This document shows positions 10,396 to 23,960 of a stretch of 64,000 nucleotides of DNA, one piece after another. Made by a program: the position numbers and the translations under genes. The notes under the pieces are model-generated. The model worked only from the letters and a program-made list of their open reading frames with translations, made no database searches and was not told where the DNA came from. The stretch is from Equus caballus (taxonomy: Eukaryota; Chordata; Mammalia; Perissodactyla; Equidae): the NCBI RefSeq assembly GCF_041296265.1, contig NC_091695.1, positions 13,251,001 through 13,315,000 on the forward strand, read 5' to 3'. How positions within the stretch are numbered: the stretch's first letter is position 1; each line of letters opens with the position of its first letter.

Positions 10396-11110
10396 AGTTT
10401 TTAAAATATTTTGGGGGGTTGTATAATTTCCATTATACATGAAATAAATATACAGTGAAATAAATGTCACTGATATTTTTTGAACATCTCCAAATTGCTA
10501 TAAATCTAATCACAGCAATTTTCATTTCACTTACTTTTCACTTACATTTCATTTCCTCTCATTTGCTGTTTCATTCTAAAATTTTAATTTGGTTCTTTTT
10601 TAGAGTTTTTATTTCTCTGATGAAATTCTCTGTTTACTCAATTTTCTGTTTAGTCATATTTTTTAAGTCCTTGGCTATGCTTATAAGAGATGTTTAAAGT
10701 CGGCTAACTCCATCATCTGAGATACCTTGGGGTCATTTTCAGCTGATTCTTTTTTTCTTGTTTATGGTTTAGTTATCCTGAGTTTTTCTTGTCCCTCTAA
10801 TTTTTGCTGTATATTTTAAATTGTCAGTAATTCACTGTACAGACTGGATTCTGGTATCTTCCAATGAAGATCATTAATTTTTATAAAAAGCTATTGTTAC
10901 TGGATGATCATTTTGACTTCTAAAGTCTTAGTTTTATGTTTTGTTACCATAAAGTTGTCAAAAGCCCATGGTGTTTCCCAGATCCAATTAACTTGGGGAA
11001 GTTGACATCCAAATTCTGTCTTCCCTACAGATGTTGTTGAGGCTTAGGTTTCTTTTTTTCTACAGTGGGTCTTGAGAAAGCTAAAGATCTTACTTTAGGG
11101 AAAAGGTCTT
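10396..11110 (-). mobile_element. Old L1 fragment, minus strand (continuation)
   Basis: T-rich + strand with reversed-L1 phrases (GCTAACTCCATCATCTGAGA and following), probably part of the same L1 as 8860-9574, separated by the LTR and ERE. Heavily diverged. Confidence 0.45.
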
Positions 11111-11513
11111 ATTCCACAACCCTAACACATCTGATGACTCAGATGGCTGCTCCAGAAGCTATTGGTGTTAATAGTTCTGGTTAGAATATACTTACAGTGT
11201 TTCTGAGCTATGTTATCTCTAGTATCTCAATTCCTTCCCCAACCACATAGCAGTCACTTTCTTAAAAGCCTTCTGTAACCTTCCCCAGCATATGTGTATC
11301 CCATCGTTCTTCCAAAGATGTTCTCTCTCACCTTTTATGCCTATAGGCAGATCATAGCCTTTTTAGTTGCCTTGAATGCTGATCTCTGCCTCCTCAGCTC
11401 AGTGTCACATATATGCTCTTCTTTGGTTCCAGTTTATCTGTACTTTGATCAGAAAATTGTCCCGAGGCATATAGCCAGAATGATCATAGCATTAACATTG
11501 CAGATTTCCTTTC
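11111..11513. other. Gene-free segment
   Basis: Contains a 79-codon frame (11294-11533) without recognisable domain. No named repeat seen. Confidence 0.4.
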
Positions 11514-12047
11514 TGTGGTGGAGAGACTCTTAAGGCAGCCCCCATGGTCACTTCCTCCTGATAGCTGTACCTTTGGGGAATGCCATGCAATTGGATATAG
11601 ATAGTTCTGTGATTTGCTAATAATCTAAGCATATAGCAAGGATAAGTGGATGTGTGCAATTATGTGCACCTGAGTTCATTACATGAGATCATAATGCTCA
11701 TCTTGCTAGGAGACACTATTGTCCATGCTGGTTTTAAGAAGCAAACTTTCATATTGACGGCTGCCTATATTGAGAGGCATATGAGCTGAGGATGAGAAAG
11801 GAAACTCTAGGAGCTGAGGCTTCCCTCTAGACAATTGCTAGCAAGAAATAAAATACTGAGTCTTACAACTGCAAGGACTTGAAATCTGCCAGTAAAACTG
11901 AATCCTTCCCCAGTCAAGCCTCAGACAAGATTGCATCCCTGGCTAACACATTGATTGAAATCTTGTGTGACTCTATGCATAGGATCAGGCTAATTAATGC
12001 CTAGACTACCATTGACCCACAGAAACTGTGAGATAATAAATGTTTGT

Positions 12048-12083
<36 letters not shown>

Positions 12084-12125
12084 GCTGTAAGTTTTTGGTA
12101 ATTTGTTATACAATAGAAAAATAAT
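11514..12125 (+). mobile_element. MLT1-type LTR (MaLR fossil)
   Basis: Its 3' part holds the MLT1 signature GACCCACAGAAACTGTGAGA followed by TAATAAATGTTTG, then AGTTTTTGGTAATTTGTTAT. The earlier CCCCAGTCAAGCCT phrase is also typical. A (TG)n run has grown inside it just after the poly-A signal. It is old (early placental) and diverged, a solo LTR with no internal region seen. Confidence 0.8.
12050..12081. repeat. (TG)n microsatellite
   Basis: About 16 uninterrupted GT units inside the MLT1 LTR. Likely length-polymorphic. Confidence 0.95.
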
Positions 12126-12989
12126 ATCTCTTTCTCAGGCATCACAATCTTTTTGTCTTATGTATAATGCCTGAGTAGAGTTTTCTCATAAAATTTGTCC
12201 TCTTTTATCTTTGTTTATGGTGAGAGGCTTATTCTGGTATTAGTGCTTCAGCATTACTGGAAATATTATTTACTTGGCCTGCATTGCTGTTTTCATATTT
12301 TTTATTTTAGAGAGTGAGTTTATATTATCTTTCCATAAAGATATTTCACCAAATATATTCCTTACTCTTTACACTATTTTAATTCAAAACATACTGTAGT
12401 GATCTTTTTTCAATACAATAAATTCTCTATTCCATTTACTAGTTTCTAGTTATAGGTTTCTTGATTTATTATGTAGATATTGAGTAGATTATATTTTTAT
12501 TATAACTTTGCTAGAAATGACACAAATGCAAAAACATTTTCCAGATTACAAGACATTTTAAGTTCCACTCCTTTTTTAAATGATTTTCTTGTTTTAGTAA
12601 TCCCCACTTAAAAGTACCATAAAAAGTAACTTATTCAAATACGTGATTATAAATCCCCTATCAGGCATGTCTGAAGACATATAGGAAGCCAAGGCAGAGA
12701 GTAGCCCTCAGATTCTAGGGAACATTATGAAGTCTTTAGCTAAGTGGGAAAAGTATAGGAAATCTGACATTACTAAATATATATATTTTCTGCTAAATAT
12801 TACAGAACTGCTTTCTCAGACATTATCTCATTTTTATCATTTATCTCTATTATCTCACATACCTGGATCATTTCTCTTTTTGAGAATACAAAATATAGAC
12901 TGTTTTTTATTAATGTCATAAAAGTTTATATCATTGTGAAATTTCAGTTCTACGTTATTATCTGTCAGTCATCATATATATGTGTCCCT
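12126..12989. other. Gene-free AT-rich stretch
   Basis: No gene or nameable repeat seen. Confidence 0.5.
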
Positions 12990-14565
12990 TTACTCCTTAT
13001 GCCAACTTGCCAACACTCTTCCCCCCTGGTAGCGCCTAATCTGTTCTCATTGTCCATGAGTTTGTTTATCTTTCACATATGAATGAAATTATATGGTGCT
13101 TGTTTTTCTCTGTCTTATTTCACCTAACATAATACCCTCAACGTCCATCCATGTTGTTGGAAATGGGATGATTTTATCTTTTTTATGGCTGAGTAGTATT
13201 CCATTTTATATATATACTCCATCTTCTTTATCCATTCATCAGTTGATGGACACTTGGGTTGCTTCATTGTCTTGGCAATTGTAAATAACACTGCAATGAA
13301 CATAAAGGTATGTAAGCCTCTCTGGGTTGTTAATTTCCTGTTCTTTGGATAAATACCCAGTAGTGGGATAGCTTGGTCATATGATATTTCTATTTTTAAT
13401 TTTTTGCGAGATCTCCATACTGTTTTCCATAGTGGCTGCACCAGTTTGCATTCCTACCAGCAGTTTGGGAGGGTTCCCTTTGCTCCACATCCTCTCCAAT
13501 GTTTGCTGTTTTTGTCTTGGTAATTATAGCCATTCTAACAGGTTTAAAGTGACATCCCATTCTAGTTTTTTGTTTTTAAAGATTGGCACCTGAGCTAACA
13601 ACTGTTGCCAATCTTTCCACACCCCTTCTTCTTATCCTCAAAGCCCCCCAGGACACAGCTGTATATTCTCGTTGTAGGTCCTTCTGCTTGTGCTATGTGG
13701 GATGCACCCTCAGCATGGCCTGACGAGTGGTGCCATGTCTGTGCCCAGGATCTGAACCAGTGAAACCCCTTGCTGCCACAGCGGAGCACGCAAACTTAAT
13801 CACTCAGCCACGGAGCTGGTCTCCATCCTATTGTAGTTTTTATTTGCATTTCCGTGATGATTAATGATTAACACCTTGTCAGATATACGATTTGCAAATA
13901 TTTTCTCCTGGTTGATGGCTGTCTTTTCATTTTGTTCATGGTTTCCTTTGCCTCGCAGAAGATCTTTAGTTTGATAAGGTCCCATTTTTTTTGTTTTTTC
14001 TTTTGTTTCTCTTGCCTGAGTACATATAATATTCAAAAAGATATTTCAAAGACCAGTGTCAAAGTGTGTACCGACTATATTTTCTTCTAGGAGTTTTATG
14101 GTTTCACATCTTACCTTCAAGTCTTTAATCCATTTTAAGTTAATTTTTGTGTATAGCAAAAGATAATAGTCTACTTTCATTCCTTTCATATGGCTGTCCA
14201 GTGTTCCCAACACCATTTATTGAAGAGACTTTCCTTTCTCTATCGTATGGTCTTAGCTCCTTTGTTAAAGATTAGCTATCCATAGATGTGTGGTTTTATT
14301 TCTGGGCTTTAAATTCTGTTCCAGAGATCTGGGTGTCCACTTTTTTGCCAGTACCATGCTGTTTTGACTACTATAGCTTTGCAGTATGTTTTGAAGTCAG
14401 GGATTGTGATGCCTCCAGCTTTGTGGTTTTTTTTTTTCTCTCTCTCAGGATTGCTTTTGCTATTAGAGTTTTTTTGGTTGTTCCATATAAATTTTTGGAT
14501 TCTTTGCTCTATTCCTGTGAAGAATGTCATTGGGATTCTGATTGGGGTTGCACTGAATCTGTAGT
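12990..14565 (-). mobile_element. L1 3' portion, minus strand, with ORF2 C-terminus
   Basis: The reverse strand encodes the end of L1 ORF2. At 13124-13441 it reads PLLGIYPK and STDEWIKKMEYIYKMEYYSA. At 14309-14530 it reads [15 protein letters not shown] then WYWQK, the region following the reverse transcriptase domain. The head of the element is missing (5'-truncated at about 14565), as is usual for L1. An ERE (13571-13823) interrupts it. Conservation of the frames suggests an intermediate-age L1MA/L1MB-like copy (inference). Confidence 0.88.
13571..13823 (-). mobile_element. ERE SINE, minus strand, inside L1
   Basis: Reversed ERE ending in CCACGGAGCTGGT. The 18-bp target duplication comes from L1 sequence: CATCCCATTCTAGTTTTT (13553-13570) and CATCCTATTGTAGTTTTT (13824-13841), two mismatches. 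Confidence 0.93.
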
Positions 14566-16035
14566 TAAGTCATGTTTCCTAAGAATGAACTTGTATAAGC
14601 AATATCAATAATATTATAATGAAATATTTTTATAAAATAAAGACAGGATGTTCTACACAGTCTAAGAATTGAAGCAGGGGTCCAGAGCCTTCAATTAGTG
14701 GATGAATTATAAGGTAGAGTGTTTAGAGGCAAAGTGAGCAATTCAGAGTTTAGTTCATTATCATAGATTAAAAACAATGAGAATCTAATAAAGGCTAATG
14801 GCATTGGGAATGGAGAGGGAAAATGGGAATACCTATAATCCTTATGGTGCATTTGAGCTGAGCTTCTGTTCTTATAGAGTTTATGGACTAGTGGTGAAGT
14901 CAGACAGTTAAGTCAGGTGTTATCCTACAATATGCAGAGTGTAGAAAGAATTGCAAGATGTTATGGGAGCATCAGACAATTTCTTAAGGAGGTGATATGT
15001 TCTGCTGAGACTTTGTCAGATCTCAAGGTATTACAGAATTACTTTTAAGAAAAGAGAATAAAACATATTCCAGGAAAAAAATGCTTTCATGTCCTTATTC
15101 AGTTTTGTATTCCAATAGATAGTCCAGTACTTATATGAAAGATTTATAAATATATCCAGATGGGTAATTGCATGAATGATTTGCCACTAGACTCAGCAAT
15201 CATGCTTAATTTAACTAGATTTAAGTACTCACTGAAAAACAACTTGACACTAAGTGATTTAAATGGAAATTAGATTTATTTGGGTAACATAACCTTATTT
15301 AAATTATCAGAGTTTAATTTTACTCATTTGAAAATATACACAGCAATAACAATATGTAGCTCAGGGAGTTGTTTTGAGGAGTAAATTGTATCATCTATAT
15401 TAACAATTTGACTTGAAGTAAGCAGTTGAAGTTCCATTAAGCATTGTTATTATGATCATTATCATTTATTTTATTAATCATTATTTTAACTTATATATTT
15501 TTTCTTTCTTCTTGATCCTTGCTCATCTTTTATCCTGCACTGAAGTAGTCTTTTCGCAATCTAGAAGAAAGAGGAGACAATGTACATGGTAGTGTTTTGG
15601 CAGAAATATTGAGTTAAATATTAGTGAACTATTCTATGCTGGGTGGAAACAAACCAGCACAGTACCTAACGAAAAACCACTGTAATTTAGCGGGATTTTA
15701 TTTTTAGTTTTTTTCTCTGATTTGTGCAGTATCTTATATTTTGAGCACATAGAAGTAGACTTTATTATAGAAATATAAGCAAAATTAAATTTATAAGTTT
15801 AACTCAAATCCCATTTAAGATATGAAAGCACCCTCAGAGATAACTTTGCTTGATTATTCTCTTTTCATAACTTGATCTACTCTTTCCATTAACAATTAAT
15901 GGTACTTTGGCAGTTCTTACATAGAACATCAGTTCTTCCTCTTCAATTTTTTCCTGTTAGCAGAAAGTACCCTAGCTGTGAAGAGTAGAGATGTCTGATT
16001 ATTTGAAACTATTTTGTTATTGCTGATATTTTTGA
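14566..16035. other. Gene-free AT-rich stretch
   Basis: Nothing recognisable as a gene, RNA or named repeat on either strand. Confidence 0.55.
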
Positions 16036-16260
16036 AACTTACTATGTACTAACCACCCTGTTAATGACTTTACCTGTATTATGTCATTTGTTGCATTCTG
16101 AATGAAGTAAGAACTGTTGATATTCACATTTTGCATAAAAAGCCAAGGCCTAGGGAGGTTAAGGACTGTGCCCAATGTCAAGAAGCTGGTGTGTACTCTT
16201 GCTAACTACAAACTCAGCTGTGGAATGCCAGAGTCCATATTCTTAATCAAAACTCAATGG
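16036..16260 (-). mobile_element. MIR SINE, minus strand
   Basis: Reversed MIR order: a poly-pyrimidine/ATGTCATTTG part, then AAGCCAAGGCCTAGGGAGG, TTAAGGACTGTGCCCAATGT and an AGCTGGTG...CTCAGCTGTGGAATGCCAGAG tail. Ancient and diverged. Confidence 0.8.
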
Positions 16261-19200
16261 GCTTCATAGAACCTTCAATAGGAAATATTATATTGATTTT
16301 AATATTTGGACTAATATCAATAAAGCTAAAAATATAAAACTTCACAACAGCAAGGTGATTTCATGTCCATTTTATATCTCATTTACTGTTATAAAAATGA
16401 AGGACTGATTACTTATATTTACAGTCTGCATATTTCAAGCTGAGAAGATTTATCTCATAAAGGAATCTGATAAGAAGAAAGTGTTTTCTTTGATTTCTTT
16501 CAATTTTTGAGTTTTAAAAATACACTACAGTAAAATAAGCAGAGAAAATAATTAATGCTTACATTTTTATGTTATGGAGAAACCAATGTGTTGCTTTATT
16601 CTAAAGAATATAGTTTTATATAAATTTCTGGCTTGATTTATTTTAGTAACAAATTGAGCCATTCTTATTTTTCCTTTAAGCTCATACTTAAATCAGTCAG
16701 TGCAACTTAGTAGGAAATACACCCTTCTACATTCCCGGGGCATCTTCTCTCCATGAAATGTTGCATTTTTAAACTCAATAATCTGTTGATCAGGTGGTAA
16801 TTTAGAAAATAACCAATGCTGTCTCTGGTTGGATTAGTGCTGCACTGAAACTTCTCTCTCTATGGAACATGAAAAATTAGCCTCCTGGTCACTCCTCCCT
16901 ACATCTCTCCCCATCCTGTCCATCTTTGGAAAGCAGAGCAATTCTCCTACTGAGAAAAGTGGTATACGATATTAGCAGTCTTAAAGTTGGCTATATATAT
17001 GTATGAAATCTGAGGTTACTAAATTTGAAATTATTAAAACATCACTTCTTAACCTCAAAGAATGTAACTTGGAATTTATCTAGATTTCATACATCATCTA
17101 GAAGTTTTATGTATTAAGGTCATGTGCTCATGCCACAGATAGAATTTCTTTTCAGCTACAATTTGGACAAGAGGATATAGCACACTGAGTCTCAAAGTTT
17201 TCTATATTGAGAAGGTGAAGATGGGAAAATAAGATTATAAGGGCTTAAAACTAATAGGAGAGAGAAGATAGAGTGAATTTTTATTATTGCTATGAATCTT
17301 TGGTAAGCTATGTAAAATAATTCATGCATTCAGCTTTTCTCTGTTTATTGAAGTATCCAATAAGTATCTAACTATATGAGTTGATATCTAATACACTTCA
17401 GGAGGTACAGAAAAGTTTGTACCTTGTAGATTCATCACAATATCTGACTGTGAAACTCCTGTTCATCTTTTAGACTGAGGTTGTATATCACATCCTGGGA
17501 AAAGTGGCCCATTATTCCTGCAGTTGAAATTAAATATTTCTAATTTAATGCTCCAATATAACTCTTATCCCTCTGATATAACTTCTGTTTTGACCCATAT
17601 TATAGTATGTTTTAAGTTTTATTCCATAATTTGACTTTCCTTTGATAAACTCGTTGATTCCAGGGTATTTCCAAGTATGGAGCCATCTACATAGAATATT
17701 CTGAAGCTTTTTAGGGACTGAATAATTTACACCTATATGATTTAGTCTTCCGACATCACTAATCATATATTGTGATCTCTTCGATTGTTAGCAGTGAGTA
17801 AAATGTCAGAAAGGCGGAAAGAAATAAAAAAACAATATACTTAAGTGCGAAGAAGAGCTTCACAGGGAAAACGGTTAGGAGGTGATTGCAGTCATCTATG
17901 TGGGAGATGATAGTGACCAGGATCAGGATTGAAGTAATATATATATTGTGAGAAGTGGTCACAGGATTTGCATAGAGGTTATGCCCAAACACTTTCTTCT
18001 GTTTTGATTTTCAATTTTACCACACATAAAATCAGCTGTATTAGAAAATATGACATAACTATCATTCTTCATCTCTTTTATCCACATTTGCTAGTCAGTC
18101 ATCAAATTATACTGATTCTATCTTCTAAATATCAATTAATTCCACTCATTTCTCTCTATTTTCATGGGGACTTCCTTACTTCTTATCCTTGTAATCTTTT
18201 CAAACTGAAATATCTTTTAAAAACTATTCATTATTTGAGGATTATTTCACTTTCATCAATCTTCTGTTTCTTAATTTAAGGATAATATTTGTCTACAAAG
18301 TAAATTTAATCATGCCATTTTCCCCCGTAATTCTCTCTGCTGGCTCTATTTGGTCCTCATGATTGTACTGTGTCCAAAGCTAGACACTGATATGCATCTA
18401 CCAAGTTCAATTCTCCTTCATTTCTCTTTATTTTCCCTATAGTAGCTGGGATGTGTTTCCAGTCTCTCTTGCAGCTTGCATGACCATGTGACTTAGTTCT
18501 TTGAAATGAAATAGGAAAGGAAACAATGTGCGCAGACTTACTTGCTCAAGAGGACATCTTATGGAATTCCATTTCACTCTTCTTTGGCTGGCTGGCCAGG
18601 GAATGACCACAGCAACCCTGGAAGTCGCCAGAGTAAAATGTGAGTCACTCCTTCCTGAATAATTGTGTAGAGTTGAGCCTCACACTAAACCTGGCATCCT
18701 GTCCTAGACTATCCTTCTTTAAGGCCTAAGGTCTAAGAATCATAGAAGTTTCCTAGTTTTCATCTTAGTTTAACCTAATTAGTACAGATACATAGTTTTC
18801 TAACCCCCCCCCCATGAATTGTCTAAGAACTTTCTTCGCTCTTATCCCTTACATTTCACATGGTCATTATATACTACATGAGTGCATATACCTGGCCACA
18901 GTTAATTGGTTCAACAATGAATGTTCTACCAAATGGTTAAACTAGAACCATTTCCCCCAAATGTTTGAATAAGAACCAAATGAAAATCATTCTTCTGTTT
19001 GTAATTACAATTTTTTAAACTTGAGAATTGTCGGGAATATCTCCCTTCATATTGATTGAAGGAAAGGTAGAACTCATCAGGGACATAGAGGAGAATTAAG
19101 CAGATGTTCATACGGTAGGAGAAATGATATAAGGAATATGAGTTCTCATTTCAACTTATTCCCTGGACACAGATACTGAATTCAGGATCTAGCAGCTTCG

Positions 19201-20164
19201 GTGTGTGTGAGTCAACCTATTACTTATGCAATCTACCCCACTATCTTGATTAGGTGCATTTGTTTTCTATTTTTGCAGTTTGAGGTTAGAAATCTAGCTA
19301 TCACATGTCTCTCCCATCAGTGAAAATGGGCATACAATTAGATGCTGACATTAACTGTATTTATGCAATAATTTTTGAAACTCATCCTCTGAACCCTGAA
19401 GTGTCAGGGTCATCCTACTCTCTTCTGCACAGTGAGGTGGCACCAATGAACAATGACATTTTCACTGAGAACATAACCACAGAGTAGTAACATGGAAGTG
19501 GTATGAGGAGGCTGGAGCAGAAAATGTGAGCTGGATAAGACTTGAGCATATACGATTTAGTCTGCTTGCCTAATCCCTTTTTGTACTGTTTATCTGGTGC
19601 ATCAACTCTTCTTGAAACATTTAAAAGTCTCCAACAGAATCAATGTCCATCAACAAACTTTAAGTGTATGGAGTAATTAAAAGTCTATAATCTTAAAAAA
19701 TCCCATCCATTTCTGTTTTTTTCTTTATAATTCATTTATGCTGCTTTTCACATGGTTTTGTGTTCATACTGTTTAAATATTTAGGCAAAATTATATGTAG
19801 TTTAACTATTTGTTGGTAAAAATTAACAGCACATAAACTTCTTTAATGACTTTTGCAGCAACTACATCACTTTCAGTTTGTTGTGTTCTTTTTTATGTTA
19901 CATTATCCTGTGTACTCAATTTATACTTTCCTTTGGGGCATGCTATTCTGATAAATTTGTAATATCCAAGCAGGTGGGATTGTTCATTGCTATTAATGTA
20001 TTTTTGTTGGATTGTGACCTAATATAAAAGCCTATAATTGTCTTATGTTTTATAGAATGTATTAATAGTTGCTGTGAGGATGGGACATCCTTAGGAGCTC
20101 CAAACCCAGGCCACACAATCCAGTGTCTCCAGGCTGCTGGTTTTCAGTTACCATTGTTGTCAAG
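16261..20164. other. Gene-free AT-rich stretch
   Basis: No gene seen. The part at about 18360-18700 (GCAGCTTGCATGACCATGTG and around) is GC-richer and resembles a medium-copy interspersed repeat I have met in mammalian DNA but cannot name. The longest frame (17968-18279, 103 codons) looks like chance. Confidence 0.5.
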
Positions 20165-20480
20165 CTGCTGGTTTTTAATTTGAGTTGATTTTTGGTAATG
20201 ATGTAAGATAGGGGTCCAATTTCATTCTTTTGCATGTGCATATATAGTTTTTCGAACACCATTTATTGAAGAGATTTTCCTCATCATGTATTCTTGGTGC
20301 CTTTGTTGAAAACAGGCTAACCATATATGAGTGGGTTTAATTCCGGGCTCTTTATTCTGTTCCTTGTATACCTGTCATTTTGCATACTAATACTAAACCA
20401 TTTTGCTTACTATAGGATTGCAATGTAGTTTGAAATCAGGAAGTATGATGTCTCCAACTTTGCTCTTCTTAATAGAGATT
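20165..20480 (-). mobile_element. Short L1 ORF2-region fragment, minus strand
   Basis: The + strand carries reversed-L1 phrases: AACACCATTTATTGAAGAGA, then CTTTGTTGAAAACAGGC, GGGCTCTTTATTCTGTTCC and TTTGAAATCAGGAAGTATGA. Truncated at both ends, no frame. Confidence 0.82.
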
Positions 20481-23400
20481 ACTTAGCTATAATGGTGTTT
20501 ATTTTGTTTAGTGTGTGATTGAGCTCAATGTAGTTGGATGCTAATTAATGCACAGTTTCTTTTAAAATGTTTTAGCAAATCAGGGCTCTCAAAATATGTA
20601 GCATTGTTCAAATGTATTGTTGCTGGTACTGGTATTTTTTTCATTACTTTGTTTACAAATCAATCAATGCAACAACAGAAATCAATTTGAATCCAGGCAA
20701 GGAGTGAACTGAGTCATGATAGAAAGATCCTTGAAATGGACAATGCTGTCATTGACGAAGAAGATGAAGACAGCGGAATCACAGCCTATACTCTCAAAAA
20801 GAGAAAGTGAAACTGAGGATGAGATAGATCAGAAGATGTTAGTGAGATGCATACTGGAAACAACCTCTTGGACAGAATCTTCTCTCAGTGACTCAAACTT
20901 TAGTATTAAGGGTGTCAGTAGAATGTCAGTGTCTTTAAAATCCCATTGTTTTTTCACATCAAATATGTTATGTTCACGTGAACAGATAATAGTAAATAGC
21001 TACTTCATATAAGTCTCATATGAAGTTACACAGCCTTGTTCTCAGGGGAAAATGTAATATGTCTGCAGTTTTAAAGGTAAAAATCAAAATTAAATAAAGG
21101 GAATATAGTGTATTTTACAATTTTGTTTACATTTTGAAAAAGAAAATTACTGGCAATGGCTTATTTAAAAATAGAACCTGTTACTTCTCACTTTGCTTCT
21201 GATCTCTGTTTACATTATTTTATGAGCCCGTGTTAATTGTCTCTATTGGGCATTACCATTGGAGGATAAAGCTATGTCATTATAACCGTATATATATAAT
21301 CTTTATTATTTTCTCTTTATGTGCATTGTTTGTTTCTTTTCACTAGCTCTCACCAAACCGAGCACTTGAGATGATTCTGATGCAGTCTTCTTGTGTAACA
21401 CAAGATTTAGGCATGATAATTTTACGATTTGTAAAACGAAACCTCAACTTTTATTTCACCTTTGCATGCTGCTTATTCAGTCTTTCAGTTAAATAAACCT
21501 GTTTACATTTCCTGTACAAGTCTGTAACTTTTCTTTATCTTTCTGCTTCTCTTACTAGTATACTAATGAATCTGATATACCCTCAAAACAAACTGAGCTA
21601 ATAAATTATATTTTCTTAATTTTATTTGTTATACAACACAAGGGTAAAATGATCATACAATTTCAGGAGGTTGAGGGTTTGGAGTCCAATTCAGAAACTC
21701 AGATTTTTTGACATAGATCTTCATCTAGCTGATCTCCTGTTTGCAAAACCTTGAAATTCACTGGTCAATGTTCATCATCTCCTTCTTTAGTAACAAATCT
21801 GGGGGTAATTTTTTTTTGTTAAGTGGCTGAAATACCATAAAGACTCTTCTGACATGTAGGAATGGTACATGGATATATACAACATTTTCACAGTGGGATT
21901 ATAATCACAAAATTTAAAGAGAGTCTTAAAAATAGAACATCACTTTCTGAATCAAAGCAGTAAATTGTATCTAAGTTTAGCAACAAATAATCATATTTCT
22001 ACATTCTGATGCCACACATTCTATTTGACATGCATTTTATATATTCTTAATAAAGTTATTTGTTTCAAAATTGTTTCAATAAATCTACATTTTACTAAAG
22101 CTATATATTTTCAATAAACTTCTTCATACATTCCTCTTAGACAGATTACATATTTTCACAGCAATTTAACTACTTTTTATTTGATTTTTTTCCCCCATAC
22201 ACCCAACCATTTGGGTATTACATTCTTGGCATAATATTGCTTATCTCTGTCCTTTGAAATGTGCTGACCTTGAAATAACACACTATCTTCGATTTTATTT
22301 GACCAGGTAATGGGTTAAATGAGTTAAATGAGGTTATCACTTAATTTCAGCACTAGCCTTTATCTAACTATTGTTTACAAAATGTATGAATTCCTGTTTT
22401 TAATAGATTCATGAAAATTGCATTGTCGATATTAGTTTAAATTAACAAATTAAACCCAAAATTATTTTTATATATTAATGTCAAATTATCTGTATGCATT
22501 TTTTTCTGCCTAAATGCAGGACTCCATCCATTAATAACATCATCTTTTTCTTTTTTGTTGTTTATATAAATCCCTGTGATCCTTGAATATTGATTCTTTC
22601 ACTCCTTCCAACTTGTTTGCTTATTTTCCAATTTTGTGATGCTCACAGGTTTTTTGAGCTATTCTCTATTTGGCCTTATGGAATCACTAATGAAAACATT
22701 GACCAAAGAACAGCCTAAAGGCATACATTTCACACTTCCTTCGTTAATTTTAAGAAATAAATTATCAAAAACCATTGAATAAGGCAAAATATCCCTTGAT
22801 ATGTTTACATTTGGGGAATATGATGACAGTAAACATTCAAGTGAAATAAAGGCCTGGGAAAATTAGGAAAACAGAAAGCAATATAGACAGTATAGCAGAG
22901 GCAAAAAGAATGTTACATTCATAGAGGAGAGTTTAATAATTATTGTCAGATTCTAAAGAAAGAAGTAAATGATAAAAATCACACTTAATATAATAATTAG
23001 AAGTCTCAATACTTTTGCAATTTAAATTGCACTTGAGTTAAAGAAAATAAAAAATATTTGGAACATTTTTCACATAAATTCATTAGACAATAAAAGCAAG
23101 AAAATATGATAAAAATACTTTTACATTAACGATGGGTTCAAGAAATAATCAAAATGTACATAAGAAGCATATGTTTAATGCATTAAAAATTAAGCAACAT
23201 ACTTTGTGATAATAGCTCCAAAATTTAGAAATATTTGTAGACTTTGTAAATAAAACTAACTAAATGTTAGGCAAGCTGAATTAGAGAGCAGAGAATATGG
23301 CTCAAAATATGATATATCTAAAAGCCCAAATCTCAGAATAAATGGAATTCATCTCTTAAATATTGCTTGTATTCCTAAGTTTTACTGGAAATTAAAGCAG

Positions 23401-23490
23401 TTAATTGAAAGAATATAATATTAGTATTTACCTGTGAAAGGTCCTGGTCTTATATATGATTCCATTAAATACATAGGACACTGAAAGCAG
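20481..23490. other. Gene-free AT-rich stretch
   Basis: No gene, RNA or named repeat recognised. The 98-codon frame at 20716-21012 shows no known domain. Confidence 0.5.
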
Positions 23491-23499
23491 AAAGAAACC

Positions 23500-23960
23500 T
23501 GCTGAGCAGTAGCCAGCTGGTGCAGAAGAACGTATGTGAGCCACTCAGTGAAAGAGCAAACCATCTCTGAGAACAGCCTCATCATTTTGATGCAGAGCCT
23601 CCAGGGCCAGGTAACTGCTGTGGATCTGTGGGGTGAGAATATGGCCCACAGGTGCACATACAACACCAATGTTTTCAGGAACATTCATCTGACAAAGGTC
23701 ACCTACATGGACTGTTAAGAACATTGGATGATGAATCTGCATGACCTCTTTGTGACAGGCAATAAGGTCAGCTATACCACATCTCAGGTGATTTGAACAT
23801 CACAGCTCTATCAGGTGCAACTTCAGCAGCAAGGGTAAGGGAAGGGACATGTGGAATTACCCTTCTAAAACTCTAAGTGTGGCTGTCTCCTTGTCAAGCC
23901 CTGGCCCGCTCAGTTTCCTCCAGAGCTCTACTAAGCCACCTCCCTGTCTACCTCCATATT
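23500..23960 (+). pseudogene. LSM10: LSM10 processed pseudogene
   Basis: LSM10 is an Sm-like subunit of the U7 snRNP that processes histone pre-mRNA; this is a dead retrocopy. From about 23540 the + strand reads [20 protein letters not shown], then [36 protein letters not shown] and a stop where LSM10 has a further codon. Beyond it, sense continues in fragments (DDLFVTG-like at about 23735, a GKGKGRDMWNYPSK-like end near 23865). The start codon region is damaged (ATG followed at once by TGA, about 23532). About 80 nt of likely 3' UTR follows. There are no introns in the aligned part. The identity rests on remembered LSM10 protein, and the match over the N-terminal 60 residues is strong. Confidence 0.9.

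Noticed and set aside
13124-13441. 105-codon minus frame as a host gene
   Set aside because: L1 ORF2 C-terminus within a truncated L1.
17968-18279. 103-codon plus-strand frame
   Set aside because: Composition is that of AT-rich non-coding DNA (Ile/Leu/Tyr/Ser), with no motif and no conserved look.
23545-23742. Minus-strand frames of 65-87 codons near 23.4-23.7 kb
   Set aside because: They are antisense shadows of the LSM10 retrocopy.
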